Shown here: positions 8,968-17,136 of the stretch, piece after piece
Numbering within the stretch: the first letter of the stretch is position 1
Layout of the letters: the number at the start of each line of letters is the position of its first letter
Assembly (NCBI RefSeq): GCF_030499575.1
Contig: NZ_JASTLC010000001.1
Coordinates: 7,216,001-7,280,000 of the forward strand
Direction: 5' to 3'
DNA from: Streptomyces sp. DG2A-72
GTDB lineage: Bacteria > Actinomycetota > Actinomycetes > Streptomycetales > Streptomycetaceae
DNA: 64,000 nt
The notes under the pieces: model-generated
What the model saw: only the letters and a program-made list of their open reading frames with translations
Databases searched by the model: none
What the model was told of the DNA's origin: nothing
Made by a program: the position numbers and the translations under genes

Positions 8968-10019
8968 CGGGTGAACCGCATGAGTTCGGCCAGAACGGCG
9001 TGATAGCTGAAGCGCTCGTGGACTCGACGCTGGATGGTCGCCAGGCGCTCGCGATATCGGGCTGGCTCGCGCATCATTCGGGCGAGGGCATCAGCCGGAT
9101 CATCGTCGAGCAGGAACAGCTCCACGTCGTTGCCGTAGAGCGCGGAGAGGTAGCCCAGGTCCGGCCAGAGCGCGGGAATGCTGCCCGAGGCCAGGGTTTC
9201 GAACATCCGGGGGGTCAGCAGTTCCATCTGCGCGAGCAGCGGTCGGACAAGCACCGGCGTGATCGCCGCCTGGGACATGGCGGAGACCACGTGCCCGAAC
9301 GGAACGGGCGGCGCCACCTCGACGCCGTGATCCTGCATCCAGCCGGGCTCGTTCGCGGTGGCGGTCACATGGCCGGGGTGCGGATCGCCGGTCCACCAGC
9401 GTCCGCACACCCGGATGCGCCCGATTGGCGGCTGGGCGGCGGCAGCGGCTCGGATTAGGTTGGTCATCTCGTTCCAGCGCCACCAGTTCGCGCCGACGTA
9501 CTGCAACTGGTACGGCAGTGCCTGCGGGTGTGGGAGGTCGGTGGCGAGCCGGTGGATGTCCGGCATTCCGAAGTAGCTGAAGAAATCGGCTCCGTCGGGG
9601 AGTTGTTCGTTCAGGCGTGGCTGCAGGATCAGATCGCTGAGGTCGGCATACAGCTTGTGCCAGGACTCGATGGTGTCCGCGCCCGCGTTGTCATCCACGC
9701 CGGCGGTGACGTACGGGCCCCAGTGGCCGTCGGGGTCGAGGATGATGCGTCGCTGGCGAGGCACGGCCTCACACAGTTCACGCTGTTGGGTCGAGAGGAA
9801 CTGCCTGCTCTCGAATACGAGGACGAGGTGGGTGGCCCAGGTGATGTCGTCCACGAGCGGCAGGTGGACGTTCACCGTGCCATCCAGGCGCGACAGTTGG
9901 CTGGAGACGCCGATCTCGCATCCGGCAGTCGAGGCGGCTCGGCTGTACTCGGCGATCATGTGGCTGGAGCCCGCGTTCCAGTGGAAGACGCCGGCGAACA
10001 GAATCCGGGGTCTGGTCAT
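8964..10019 (-). CDS. Glycosyltransferase, GT-B (CgeB/GT1-like)
   Basis: A 351-residue protein beginning RILFAGVFHWNAGSSHMIAEY. The C-terminal domain has PRMFETLASGSIPALWPDLGYL and a typical Asp-rich segment before the end, as in spore-coat CgeB-like and related GT-B transferases. The ATG at 10019 overlaps the upstream GT2 stop. The donor is not predictable. It is probably one of the enzymes building the operon's oligosaccharide. Confidence 0.78.
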   Translation of the reverse strand: MTRPRILFAGVFHWNAGSSHMIAEYSRAASTAGCEIGVSSQLSRLDGTVNVHLPLVDDITWATHLVLVFESRQFLSTQQRELCEAVPRQRRIILDPDGHWGPYVTAGVDDNAGADTIESWHKLYADLSDLILQPRLNEQLPDGADFFSYFGMPDIHRLATDLPHPQALPYQLQYVGANWWRWNEMTNLIRAAAAAQPPIGRIRVCGRWWTGDPHPGHVTATANEPGWMQDHGVEVAPPVPFGHVVSAMSQAAITPVLVRPLLAQMELLTPRMFETLASGSIPALWPDLGYLSALYGNDVELFLLDDDPADALARMMREPARYRERLATIQRRVHERFSYHAVLAELMRFTR

Positions 10020-11059
10020 CGCGCGCTCCCTGCCTGCGGGCGGGCGGGACCGCCCGCCTGTGGGCCGAGCCGGCGGTGGGCGTGGCGCCGGGCCCGGATC
10101 AGTCGTGCCCGGCACACAAGCCAGCCCACGGCCTCGGTGGTCTCCCAGGCCCCGCACCACCAGGTGGTAACTCCGCCCACGCCACGTCCGCGCAGATCGT
10201 CCTTCAGCCACCGGGCTGCCAACCGCAGCATGGGCAGGGGACGCCAGTCGATGTCGGTGAGGAGGTAGTAGTAGCGGTTGCGCCGCATCTGGATGCGCCG
10301 GTAGCTGCTACCCGTGGTTCCTCCGCCGCCGAAGTGCTGTATCCCGACGTCGAGCAGGAGGGCGACGCGCCACCCGGCCCAGCGGGTGCGACGGCACAGA
10401 TCGGTCTCCTCGTAGTACGTGTGGAAGACCTTGTCGAAGAGTCCGACGGTGCGCAGCAGCGCGGCGCGGACGAAGAAGGCCGCCCCCTGGACGTAGGCGT
10501 GCTCCAGGGTGTTCGGAGCCCGCCCGAAGGGCGAGCTGGCAGGTGAGGGGTGGTTCGGCCAGTCTCCGGCGAAGGCGTGCTGCTCGCCCCAGCGCAGAGC
10601 GGTTTTCGACCAGTCGTTGTACGCGCCCAGAGCGGTACTGCCCGACTCGTCGTACTCGTACTGCATGGGACCGACGACGCCGTAGTCGGTCCAGGTCTCC
10701 ATGAACTCGGCCAGCTCGCGCACCAGCGACTTCGGGGTCTGGGTGTCCGGGTTGACGAGGAACACGTAGTCAGCGCCGTCGTCGAGCGCCGCCCGCATGC
10801 CGATGTTGTTGGCACAGGCGAAGCCGACGTTGCTCTGGTTCTGGATGACCCGCACGTCGGGAAATCGGTCCTCGACGAAGGCCGTGCTGCCGTCGTGGGA
10901 GTCGTTGTCGATGTACCAGACCGTCAGGTCGATCTCGGGGGTGTCGCTGTCCAGGAGTGTTGCGAGACAGGGCTCCAGCCACCTGCGCTCGTTGGTGCCC
11001 ACCGTGATAGTCGCCACCCGCACCTTGGGGCTCTGGCCAGTGGGGTTGGGACTGGTCAC
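10016..11059 (-). CDS. Glycosyltransferase family 2, rhamnosyltransferase-like
   Basis: A 347-residue GT-A protein. It shows VWYIDNDSHDGS, QNQSNVGFACANNIG and FLVNPDTQTP (the DxD region) in the first 120 residues, then VQGAAFFVRAALL and FHTYYEETDLCRRTR, the motif set of the rhamnosyltransferase-like GT2 group. The start is GTG at 11059, overlapping the previous stop as GTGA; the frame upstream is arginine-rich read-through. The C-terminal 70 residues are basic and may contact membrane or acceptor. Confidence 0.9.
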   Translation of the reverse strand: MTSPNPTGQSPKVRVATITVGTNERRWLEPCLATLLDSDTPEIDLTVWYIDNDSHDGSTAFVEDRFPDVRVIQNQSNVGFACANNIGMRAALDDGADYVFLVNPDTQTPKSLVRELAEFMETWTDYGVVGPMQYEYDESGSTALGAYNDWSKTALRWGEQHAFAGDWPNHPSPASSPFGRAPNTLEHAYVQGAAFFVRAALLRTVGLFDKVFHTYYEETDLCRRTRWAGWRVALLLDVGIQHFGGGGTTGSSYRRIQMRRNRYYYLLTDIDWRPLPMLRLAARWLKDDLRGRGVGGVTTWWCGAWETTEAVGWLVCRARLIRARRHAHRRLGPQAGGPARPQAGSAR

Positions 11060-11766
11060 GGCAGCTCCAGCTCGGCGGGGGCGAACTCGATGACGATGCT
11101 GCGCCGGATCCGGGGGGAGGTGTTGCGGCGCGAGGCGTGGGCGATGCGCACGTCGTGTACGGCGACGTCGCCGGCCGCGAGCGGGAGAGCGCGGACCGGG
11201 CCCTGCGCCTGGAGCGCCTCGGCCTCCTCCGCACCGGACGTTAAGTGGGACCCGGGGACGAATTCGAGGCATCCGTTGCCCCCATCGGAGTCGTCGAGGA
11301 AGACGCTCAGGTTGCACACGGTGTGCGGCGGAACATTGGTCCGGTCTCGGTGCCAGGGCACCGGGGCGGCCACCCCCGGCAGTTTGACGATCATGGCGCA
11401 GGCAGTGGCGCGTACGGGCACGCCCAGGATGGAAGCGGCCATCGGGTGCAGGGGGCCTTCGTCGGCGTAGAGGCGTGCCGCCGTCGGGGAGCCTTGGCTC
11501 TCCAGGTTGTGGATGCGGTAGAGAACGGGCGCGTGCGTGCCCGCGGGCGTGAAGTGCCAGTAGTCGTCCGAACGGAACCCGTCCTGGGTGAAGCGCCGGA
11601 TAAGGCCATCAGCCTCGGCCCGGAGAGCCTCGAGCGCGCCCTCCGCGATCCTCTGGGGCAAGACGGCGTAGCCGTCCGTTCGGAAGCCTTGGAGCCCGTC
11701 ATCAGGTAGGTGCGTCTGTAACGGCGCCTCTGCGGTCTCTGTCTGTCGCCGTGCGTGTCGCGTCAT
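11056..11766 (-). CDS. Phytanoyl-CoA dioxygenase (PhyH)-family 2OG-Fe(II) oxygenase
   Basis: A 236-residue non-haem iron oxygenase. PWHRDRTN provides the HxD iron ligands at about residue 145, AHASRRN supplies the distal His, and a nearby Arg should bind 2-oxoglutarate. FVPGSH between them is a PhyH hallmark. Start and stop both overlap neighbours by ATGA or GTGA. In orthosomycin and hygromycin-type pathways PhyH enzymes close orthoester or methylenedioxy bridges between sugars. That precedent makes this gene the most informative clue to the operon's chemistry. Confidence 0.88.
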   Translation of the reverse strand: MTRHARRQTETAEAPLQTHLPDDGLQGFRTDGYAVLPQRIAEGALEALRAEADGLIRRFTQDGFRSDDYWHFTPAGTHAPVLYRIHNLESQGSPTAARLYADEGPLHPMAASILGVPVRATACAMIVKLPGVAAPVPWHRDRTNVPPHTVCNLSVFLDDSDGGNGCLEFVPGSHLTSGAEEAEALQAQGPVRALPLAAGDVAVHDVRIAHASRRNTSPRIRRSIVIEFAPAELELP

Positions 11767-12761
11767 CGTTCCCTCGCTGCGGTGTCGTCGAGCTGCGTGG
11801 TGAACCAGTCGATGGTGGCGCTCAGTCCCTTGCGGGGATCGGTCTCCGGCTTCCAGCCGAACTGCTCCCAGGCGAGGGTTATGTCGGGCCTGCGACGCCC
11901 CGGGTCGTCGGCCGGCCGGTCGATGAACTCGATCGGCGCGGCGGACCGACTCAGTTCCCGCACCAGGCGCGCGAGCTCCAGGACCGTGGTCTCGGCGGGA
12001 TTGCCCAGGTTGACCGGGCCAGGATGGCTGCTGGCGGCGACGGCGAGGATGGCGCGGACGGTGTCGTCGACGTAGCACAGCGACCGCGTCTGCGATCCGT
12101 CGCCGGTGACGGTAAGCGGCTCACCAGCCAGCGCCTGGCGGATGAAGGTCGGAACCGCTCGTCCGTCCTCCGCGCGCATCCGCGGCCCGAACGTGTTGAA
12201 GATCCGCACGATTGCGGTGTCGACACCGTGCTTGGCGCGGTAGGCAGTGGTGGCCGCCTCCGCGAAGCGCTTGGCCTCGTCGTACACGCTGCGCGGCCCC
12301 ACCGGATTGACGTTGCCCCAGTACGACTCCCGCTGCGGGTGCTGCAGCGGGTCGCCGTAGACCTCAGAGGTGGATGCGAGCACGAAGCGGGCCTGCTTCT
12401 CCCGAGCCAGTTCCAGCGCGCTGAAGGTTCCGACGGAACCGGCCTGCAGCGTCTCGACCGGCAAACGCAGGTAGTCCAGCGGGGAGGCCGGCGAGGCAAG
12501 GTGGAGTACGAGGTCGACCTTCCCTGGTATCGAGATCGGATCCGTGACGTCGTGAACCAGTAACTCGAACCGATCGTCCGGCTGACGGTGCACGACGTTG
12601 TCCGCCGTGCCCGTGAGGAAGTTGTCGACGCACACCACCTCGACACCACTGTCGAGCAGCAGATCGCACAGGTGCGAGCCGACGAACCCACAGCCGCCGG
12701 TGACGACGGCGCGCCGGAAGGGGGCCGAGCCTGGGCCGCACCCCGGTAAAGAGACTTTCAT
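11763..12761 (-). CDS. UDP-glucuronate decarboxylase-like SDR
   Basis: A 332-residue extended SDR with the nucleotide loop VTGGCGFVGSHLCDLLL. The segment STSEVYGDP, then YWGNVNPVGPRSVYDEAKR, is the characteristic UDP-xylose synthase (UXS) signature containing YxxxK. The expected reaction is UDP-glucuronate to UDP-xylose, or a relative such as a dTDP-sugar dehydratase. It is the first gene of the operon, so it likely supplies the pentose donor. The ATG has a weak GAGG ribosome site. Confidence 0.9.
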   Translation of the reverse strand: MKVSLPGCGPGSAPFRRAVVTGGCGFVGSHLCDLLLDSGVEVVCVDNFLTGTADNVVHRQPDDRFELLVHDVTDPISIPGKVDLVLHLASPASPLDYLRLPVETLQAGSVGTFSALELAREKQARFVLASTSEVYGDPLQHPQRESYWGNVNPVGPRSVYDEAKRFAEAATTAYRAKHGVDTAIVRIFNTFGPRMRAEDGRAVPTFIRQALAGEPLTVTGDGSQTRSLCYVDDTVRAILAVAASSHPGPVNLGNPAETTVLELARLVRELSRSAAPIEFIDRPADDPGRRRPDITLAWEQFGWKPETDPRKGLSATIDWFTTQLDDTAARER

Positions 12762-12838
12762 AGTGCCTCAATTTTCGTAATTAGGACGATAGGCGGCATG
12801 GCTGTACTACGGGCAGCACGTGACAAGAAGTGGTGGGC
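12762..12838 (-). promoter_or_regulatory. AT-rich leader of the glycan operon
   Basis: The 77 bp between the UXS start and the next gene include an AT-rich patch (AATTTTCGTAATTAGG on the plus strand near 12770) in otherwise GC-rich DNA. Because all nine downstream genes are coupled, the operon promoter most likely lies here or just beyond. I cannot assign -10 and -35 boxes with confidence. Confidence 0.35.
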
Positions 12839-13198
12839 TTAGCAGCGTTCGGCTGGTCGGGGCTCCGCGACGGCACGGCCGTCAAACTTCGTACAGTTGA
12901 GCGCGCACACGGCCTTGCCGCCCGGGATCTGAGTCCATCCCCAGTTCCGAGTGAGTTCAGTGACCAACGCCAGCCGCCAGCTGGTCTCGGAGGCTTCGGC
13001 GCCATCCCTCAGCGGCACTTCGCCGGCCTGATGGATCGCCTCAACGACGACATCCTCGTCATCAACCGGCCGGTGGCCGTCGACATGGCCACGCGCAAGG
13101 CGACGCGCCTCGTTGGCAGCCATCGGTTCGACGGTCAGGGTGCACAGCAGTCGAGATGCGCTCATTGGCTGCTCGGTGTTGAGCGTCAAGGTCATCAT
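12839..13198 (-). CDS. Degenerate ATP-binding (anti-sigma-like) protein
   Basis: A small frame of 119 residues. Its end, WGWTQIPGGKAVCAL, matches the C-terminal strand of Streptomyces HATPase_c anti-sigma-like proteins. The early segment MAANEARRLARGH fits their N-terminal helix. The N-box and G-box in between, which bind ATP, are not visible, so it is either decayed or not catalytic. The start at 13198 (ATGATG) is a guess. It lies 142 bp downstream of the operator at 13340, matching the arrangement at 49.8-50.5 kb. Confidence 0.45.
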   Translation of the reverse strand: MMTLTLNTEQPMSASRLLCTLTVEPMAANEARRLARGHVDGHRPVDDEDVVVEAIHQAGEVPLRDGAEASETSWRLALVTELTRNWGWTQIPGGKAVCALNCTKFDGRAVAEPRPAERC

Positions 13199-13339
13199 CG
13201 GCCCTTCGCCAGACGTGGTCCCTTGGTTGAGCACGGCTTCAACTCCGCGGAAGCCGCTGTGCGTTCGTCCTTCAAATGGCGTGCTCACATAACGCGTTGA
13301 GCACCTCCCCAGAGTGCTCGTCGAGCTCAACCGCCGCAC

Positions 13340-13367
13340 ATATCGGGGGTGATATCACCGGGGTGAT
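13340..13367. promoter_or_regulatory. Tandem-dyad operator, copy 1
   Basis: Two abutting 14-bp dyads of the form ATCAC-N4-GTGAT share the perfect core GTGATATCAC (13349-13358). On the minus strand the first dyad is perfect (ATCACCCCGGTGAT) and the second is degenerate. It faces the small ATP-binding gene. The rest of the gap from 13199 to 13574 shows no gene. Confidence 0.7.
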
Positions 13368-13574
13368 GCGGACGTTTGAGTCAGTTCCGAGATGCGGAGG
13401 GCGTCTGCGCCGACCGTCAGTTTGCTCGGACCCTGGGATAAGAGACGGAATCGAAGCCAGCTCAGCGAGGATTCACGGAGGCACTCGTGAAGATTGGCCA
13501 TGGTGGTACTCGGGATGGGTGAGGCCGAGCGCCATGCGTTACAACCGCCGATAGACACTGGAGATTCCAACGTG

Positions 13575-14231
13575 CTATGACGACCGTGCGCCCTGCCACC
13601 AATCAGGCTCGTCCGTCAAGCCTGGCATTCGGAGCATGGGGCCGGTAAGTTCTGCCGGAGCATCGAGTCCGGCTAGCAGTTCGACGATCTTGTCGATGTT
13701 TGTCAGCCGTCGAGCACCTGACTCCAGCATCGATAAGAAGGCCTGGCTTAACCCTGTGAGCTCGGCCATGTCGCTCTGTCGCAGACTGCTTGCCTCACGA
13801 ACCAAGTGGCACAGCATGCCAAAGTCGCGGGCGCACAGGGCTTCTTGAACATCAGTACGCTCCCATACTGCGATCGGCACACTCGGTACAGGATCGGGCC
13901 GATGCCGCACCCTGCGTGAACAAGTACTGCAATATGTATCCTCGTTATATCGACTGAGGACACATTGACACCTTTGGCACTGACGGCCGAGGCACTCTAT
14001 ATCTGCTTCTGCAGTGCGATCGGCTACGCGGGTGTATTCCCAATGCCTGGATTCCCTTGTCGCGGTGCCTTCACCGGCGGGCTCACGATTGGCTGGCGCA
14101 TCGGCAGCGAGGGCGGTCAAGTTGCGCCCCCGATGGTCAGTCGGAATCGCATCATCGCCCCGAGAATGCGCGTCCAGTTGGACCTGCCCCTGAACGTGCC
14201 TCGAGTCGACGATCATGACGCCAAAACCCAC
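13575..14231 (-). CDS. Zinc-ribbon/HTH regulator (paralogue B)
   Basis: A 218-residue protein with a poorly conserved N-terminal tail of about 80 residues. Next come a Cys4 ribbon (CQRCQCVLSRYNE, then CSTC) and an HTH with LRQSDMAELTGLSQAFLSML. It ends in the family tail LTNIDKIVELL and LTGPMLR. It is close to paralogue D at 36.8 kb in both protein and DNA sequence. The start is uncertain because no good ribosome site is seen upstream. It lacks the TPR-like region of paralogue A, so any ligand would have to bind the tail or ribbon. Confidence 0.75.
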   Translation of the reverse strand: MGFGVMIVDSRHVQGQVQLDAHSRGDDAIPTDHRGRNLTALAADAPANREPAGEGTATRESRHWEYTRVADRTAEADIECLGRQCQRCQCVLSRYNEDTYCSTCSRRVRHRPDPVPSVPIAVWERTDVQEALCARDFGMLCHLVREASSLRQSDMAELTGLSQAFLSMLESGARRLTNIDKIVELLAGLDAPAELTGPMLRMPGLTDEPDWWQGARSS

Positions 14232-14379
14232 GTACGCAGGTCGGACGGCAGGCGACTTGGCCTGCAGGCGCGGCCTTCACCCGCGGTCTGCGCTCGCACG
14301 TTCCACGACAGGTTGAGCCCAGTAACGAATGGCATCTACAGCTCCGGCGAGAGACGAGACGGACTCGGGACGCAGGACA

Positions 14380-14820
14380 TCAAGTGGTGGGTTCCTCCGC
14401 AGGGCCCTGCCGCTCCCTACGTGCTCTGCTCAGCGCGCGGCGTAGGGCGTCCGGTCGAGTCAGCAAGCGCGGCCCGCCGGGGAAGACGTGCCAGTGCATC
14501 CCAGGAGATGCCGTGCTGTCAGCGGACGGCACAACGACGTGGCACGTCTGCCCGAGCGCAACCGTTCCCGGTTCCTCCCAGCGGGCTGCGGTACCCACGG
14601 GGACCAGGAAATACAGGCGGGGCTCGGGGCCCTCGTGATCCAGGATCACCGGGCCGACCGGTTCGTCGCCCTCGTTGAGCATCTCGATCGCGCGCCGGCC
14701 TACGGCTTCCACGACGCGGACGGCGTCCCACCACTCGCCCGCCGAGCACAGCTCGGGCTCTTCGCCGATGGGCATCCAGCGCGGCGGGAGCGGACGAGCT
14801 GCTCGATTGGCGTCGGACAT
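14380..14820 (-). CDS. Conserved hypothetical protein paired with an XRE regulator
   Basis: A 146-residue soluble protein with no motif I can name with certainty. The middle (EPRLYFLVPVGTAARW, then LGQTCHVVVPS) resembles small Streptomyces proteins encoded next to XRE regulators and distantly recalls prim-pol-type domains. The start has a GGAGG ribosome site. The gene lies directly downstream of the XRE-TPR gene, with a GGACA-N3-TGTCC dyad in its upstream gap. It is probably the regulator's target or partner. Confidence 0.65.
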   Translation of the reverse strand: MSDANRAARPLPPRWMPIGEEPELCSAGEWWDAVRVVEAVGRRAIEMLNEGDEPVGPVILDHEGPEPRLYFLVPVGTAARWEEPGTVALGQTCHVVVPSADSTASPGMHWHVFPGGPRLLTRPDALRRALSRARRERQGPAEEPTT

Positions 14821-14879
14821 GGAAAAGGCCTCCTCACCACTGCGTGTGAAGAGACCATTCCACTCAGCGAGTTCTGTGC

Positions 14880-14896
14880 GCGGACAGATTGTCCGC
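14880..14896. promoter_or_regulatory. GGACA-N3-TGTCC inverted repeat, copy 1
   Basis: A perfect 7-bp inverted repeat, GCGGACA-GAT-TGTCCGC, lies 60 bp upstream of the hypothetical gene and 33 bp past the stop of the XRE-TPR regulator. Similar dyads occur at 16417 and 44520, each near an XRE-TPR gene, which suggests an operator rather than a terminator. Confidence 0.55.
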
Positions 14897-14928
14897 GGGG
14901 TCCGTTCCCCAAAGGCCTTGACAGGAAA

Positions 14929-16167
14929 TCAAGTTGTGCTAATGCCGGTCCAACTGCCGAACGCTGAGAGCTCGTTGGAGGGGTGCGCGTCGATCCTCAG
15001 CAACGCCGTAGTCGTCTCGCGGACGGAGGGGTGGAACCGCGTGTGGTTCGGCGCGACCTTTCGCGCCTGCTTGAGATCGGCGAACGCGCCGGTCCGGTCA
15101 CCCATGGCGAGCTTCGCGGAAGCTACGTCGATGAAGTGGTGACTGGACCGCTCGCCGACGGTCGTGGCGGGCGGAGCCCACTCGCCGGCAGAAACGGGGG
15201 ACCACTCGGTGAGACGGGCGAGCGCCTGCTCGGTGTCACCCATGTCGATCAAGGTGTGTACCTCGTGGATGCGGATGTTCGTCGGACCGAACGACATCTC
15301 GTACGCCAACGAGTCGCGGTTGCCCGCCAAACTGGCCACCTGCTCCGCCTCGCGCAGGTACGAGTCCGCGCGATCCGGATTGTTCTCGCGGGCCTCAAGT
15401 ACTGCCAGCTTCAGCAACAGCGCACCGTCGACGGCGAGCGCATCGTCGGAGAAGGAGCGTTCCGGCTGTAGCCGCTCCAACTCGGTCCGCAGTGCGACAA
15501 GCTTGCGGCGTGCGGACGAGTAGGCGCCCTGGCGAAGCATCGCGCCCGCCACCAGATAGCCAGCTGTGAACTGCAACAGTGGGTCCCCAGAGCGGTCAGC
15601 CGCCCACCGCACCCGCTCCAGGGCCGTGTTTGACAGGTCGTGGTGGCCCATCTTGTGAGCCAGCGAGTTCACGGCTCGGTAGGCGCGGGCCAGATGCCAG
15701 AACGCCTTGGTCTGACCCCCATTGCGGCCGCCGAGGGCCACGTGCGTCAGCTCGGTGATGATGGGGGGCAGCAAGGGGCCCATCGGGGCGTAGCGCGCGT
15801 CGCGGCGCAGGGCGGCAACCTGGTCGACTTCGGAGGCGAGAACGGGAAGCGCACGGGGGGCGATGTCCAAGTCATCGGGGCTGTCGTAGCACAGCAGGAG
15901 GCGACGCAGTTCCGGGATGACAGCGTGCACGCGGTCTTCCGCCTCCGGCTCGCCGTAGTACGGCTGACCGGTCAGAACCTCGGGGCCGAAGTGCAGCGCC
16001 TTGGCGAGCGACAGCACCAGCGAGGGTGAAGCCTTCCGTGCACCGGACTCCAGTTTCTGTATGTAGCTCGCGGACACGGCGACCTTTTGCGCCAGTTGAG
16101 CGGTCGACAGGTTCCGTGTCCTGCGTGCAACACGGAGACGGTCTCCCAGCGTCAGGTTTTCACTCAT
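14929..16167 (-). CDS. XRE-family regulator with TPR-like C-terminal region
   Basis: A 412-residue regulator. The N-terminal HTH reads LGDRLRVARRTRNLSTAQLAQKVAVSASYIQKLESGARK in overlapping segments, a standard Cro/C1-type fold at residues 5-60. The remainder is helical repeats of the TPR type. It is distantly related to the regulator at 44.7 kb. ATG at 16167 is chosen because it fits the HTH and has AAGGGA upstream; the frame is open to 16197. Dyads flank it on both sides, consistent with autoregulation. Confidence 0.85.
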   Translation of the reverse strand: MSENLTLGDRLRVARRTRNLSTAQLAQKVAVSASYIQKLESGARKASPSLVLSLAKALHFGPEVLTGQPYYGEPEAEDRVHAVIPELRRLLLCYDSPDDLDIAPRALPVLASEVDQVAALRRDARYAPMGPLLPPIITELTHVALGGRNGGQTKAFWHLARAYRAVNSLAHKMGHHDLSNTALERVRWAADRSGDPLLQFTAGYLVAGAMLRQGAYSSARRKLVALRTELERLQPERSFSDDALAVDGALLLKLAVLEARENNPDRADSYLREAEQVASLAGNRDSLAYEMSFGPTNIRIHEVHTLIDMGDTEQALARLTEWSPVSAGEWAPPATTVGERSSHHFIDVASAKLAMGDRTGAFADLKQARKVAPNHTRFHPSVRETTTALLRIDAHPSNELSAFGSWTGISTT

Positions 16168-16416
16168 CGGCTGATCTGTCCCTTCGCGATGGAGCACTTG
16201 GATCAGAGTACGGAAAACGCTCTGACTCGCGCCCCTGGTCGCGAAGTGTTAACAGAGCTGGCAGCCCTGCGACGGGGAGTTGAAGCCGCCTTGGTGCATA
16301 CCCAGGGCGTTTTACACCCGTTGGCTAGTTGATTGAAATGCGGCCCAAAGGCGCAAATCGGCCACATTCTGGACGGTATGCTTGCTTGAAAGTCAAGAGC
16401 TCACGGCGAAATGCCT

Positions 16417-16433
16417 ACGGACAAATTGTCCGT
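16417..16433. promoter_or_regulatory. GGACA-N3-TGTCC inverted repeat, copy 2
   Basis: A perfect dyad, ACGGACA-AAT-TGTCCGT, sits in the divergent gap between the XRE-TPR gene (start 16167, minus) and the GNAT gene (start 16581, plus). It could control either or both. The rest of this 413-bp gap shows no gene. Confidence 0.55.
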
Positions 16434-16580
16434 GCCCTCCTTGCGCTCGTGGCCATCATCAACCCAGTTCTGTCACGGACAGTGATCGGATGTCGTGGTC
16501 AGAGCGGCTACCTGAGTGCAGTGCCCATACTCTCGTGAACCAGGACGTCGGCGCGGGCCTGTGCGGAAAAGGAGGCAAGA

Positions 16581-17120
16581 GTGGCTGAGACTGAACGTCT
16601 CCCAGCGGCATCTCACCACCGCATTCGGCGCCGGCTCGACCGCGATCTCGACGCATGCGTCCTCGTCCTCGCAGCCGTTCATGAGCAGGACGGATACCCG
16701 CTGAACTGGCCTGCCAACCCGCACAGTTGGCTCACCCGCCGCGCCCTACTCGCCGCCTGGGTTGCCGAGCAGAACGGACAGATCGTCGGCCACATCGGTC
16801 TATCACGAGGCACGGAGCACGATGCAGCGGCAGCCCTCTGGAGTGCCCGCGAGGGCCAGGACCCTGACGGGACCGCAGTGATCAGTCGACTCTTCGTCTG
16901 TCCGGCAGCACGGGGACACGGGCTGGGCGCCGCCCTACTGGACAGAGCCCTGAGCGAAGCGCGCTCTCGTGAACTCCAGCCGGTGCTCGACGTCGTTGCC
17001 TCCGACACCTCGGCGGTAGCCCTCTACGAGCGGTCCGGCTGGCGACTCCTCGCGACCGTCGACCAACAATGGGACCCACACCAGACCGTGACGCTCCACT
17101 GCTACACGGCGAGAGCCTGA
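16581..17120 (+). CDS. GNAT-family N-acetyltransferase
   Basis: A 179-residue acetyltransferase. GQIVGHIGLS is beta-4, ISRLFVCPAARGHGLGAALL is the acetyl-CoA-binding motif A (R/Q-x-x-G-x-G/A form) at about residue 100, and VALYERSGW is motif B. It starts with GTG after a GGAGG site. Substrate unknown; small-molecule or aminoglycoside-type amines are common in this family. Confidence 0.88.
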   Translation: MAETERLPAASHHRIRRRLDRDLDACVLVLAAVHEQDGYPLNWPANPHSWLTRRALLAAWVAEQNGQIVGHIGLSRGTEHDAAAALWSAREGQDPDGTAVISRLFVCPAARGHGLGAALLDRALSEARSRELQPVLDVVASDTSAVALYERSGWRLLATVDQQWDPHQTVTLHCYTARA

Positions 17121-17136
17121 TAGGCCCGCTCTGCGT

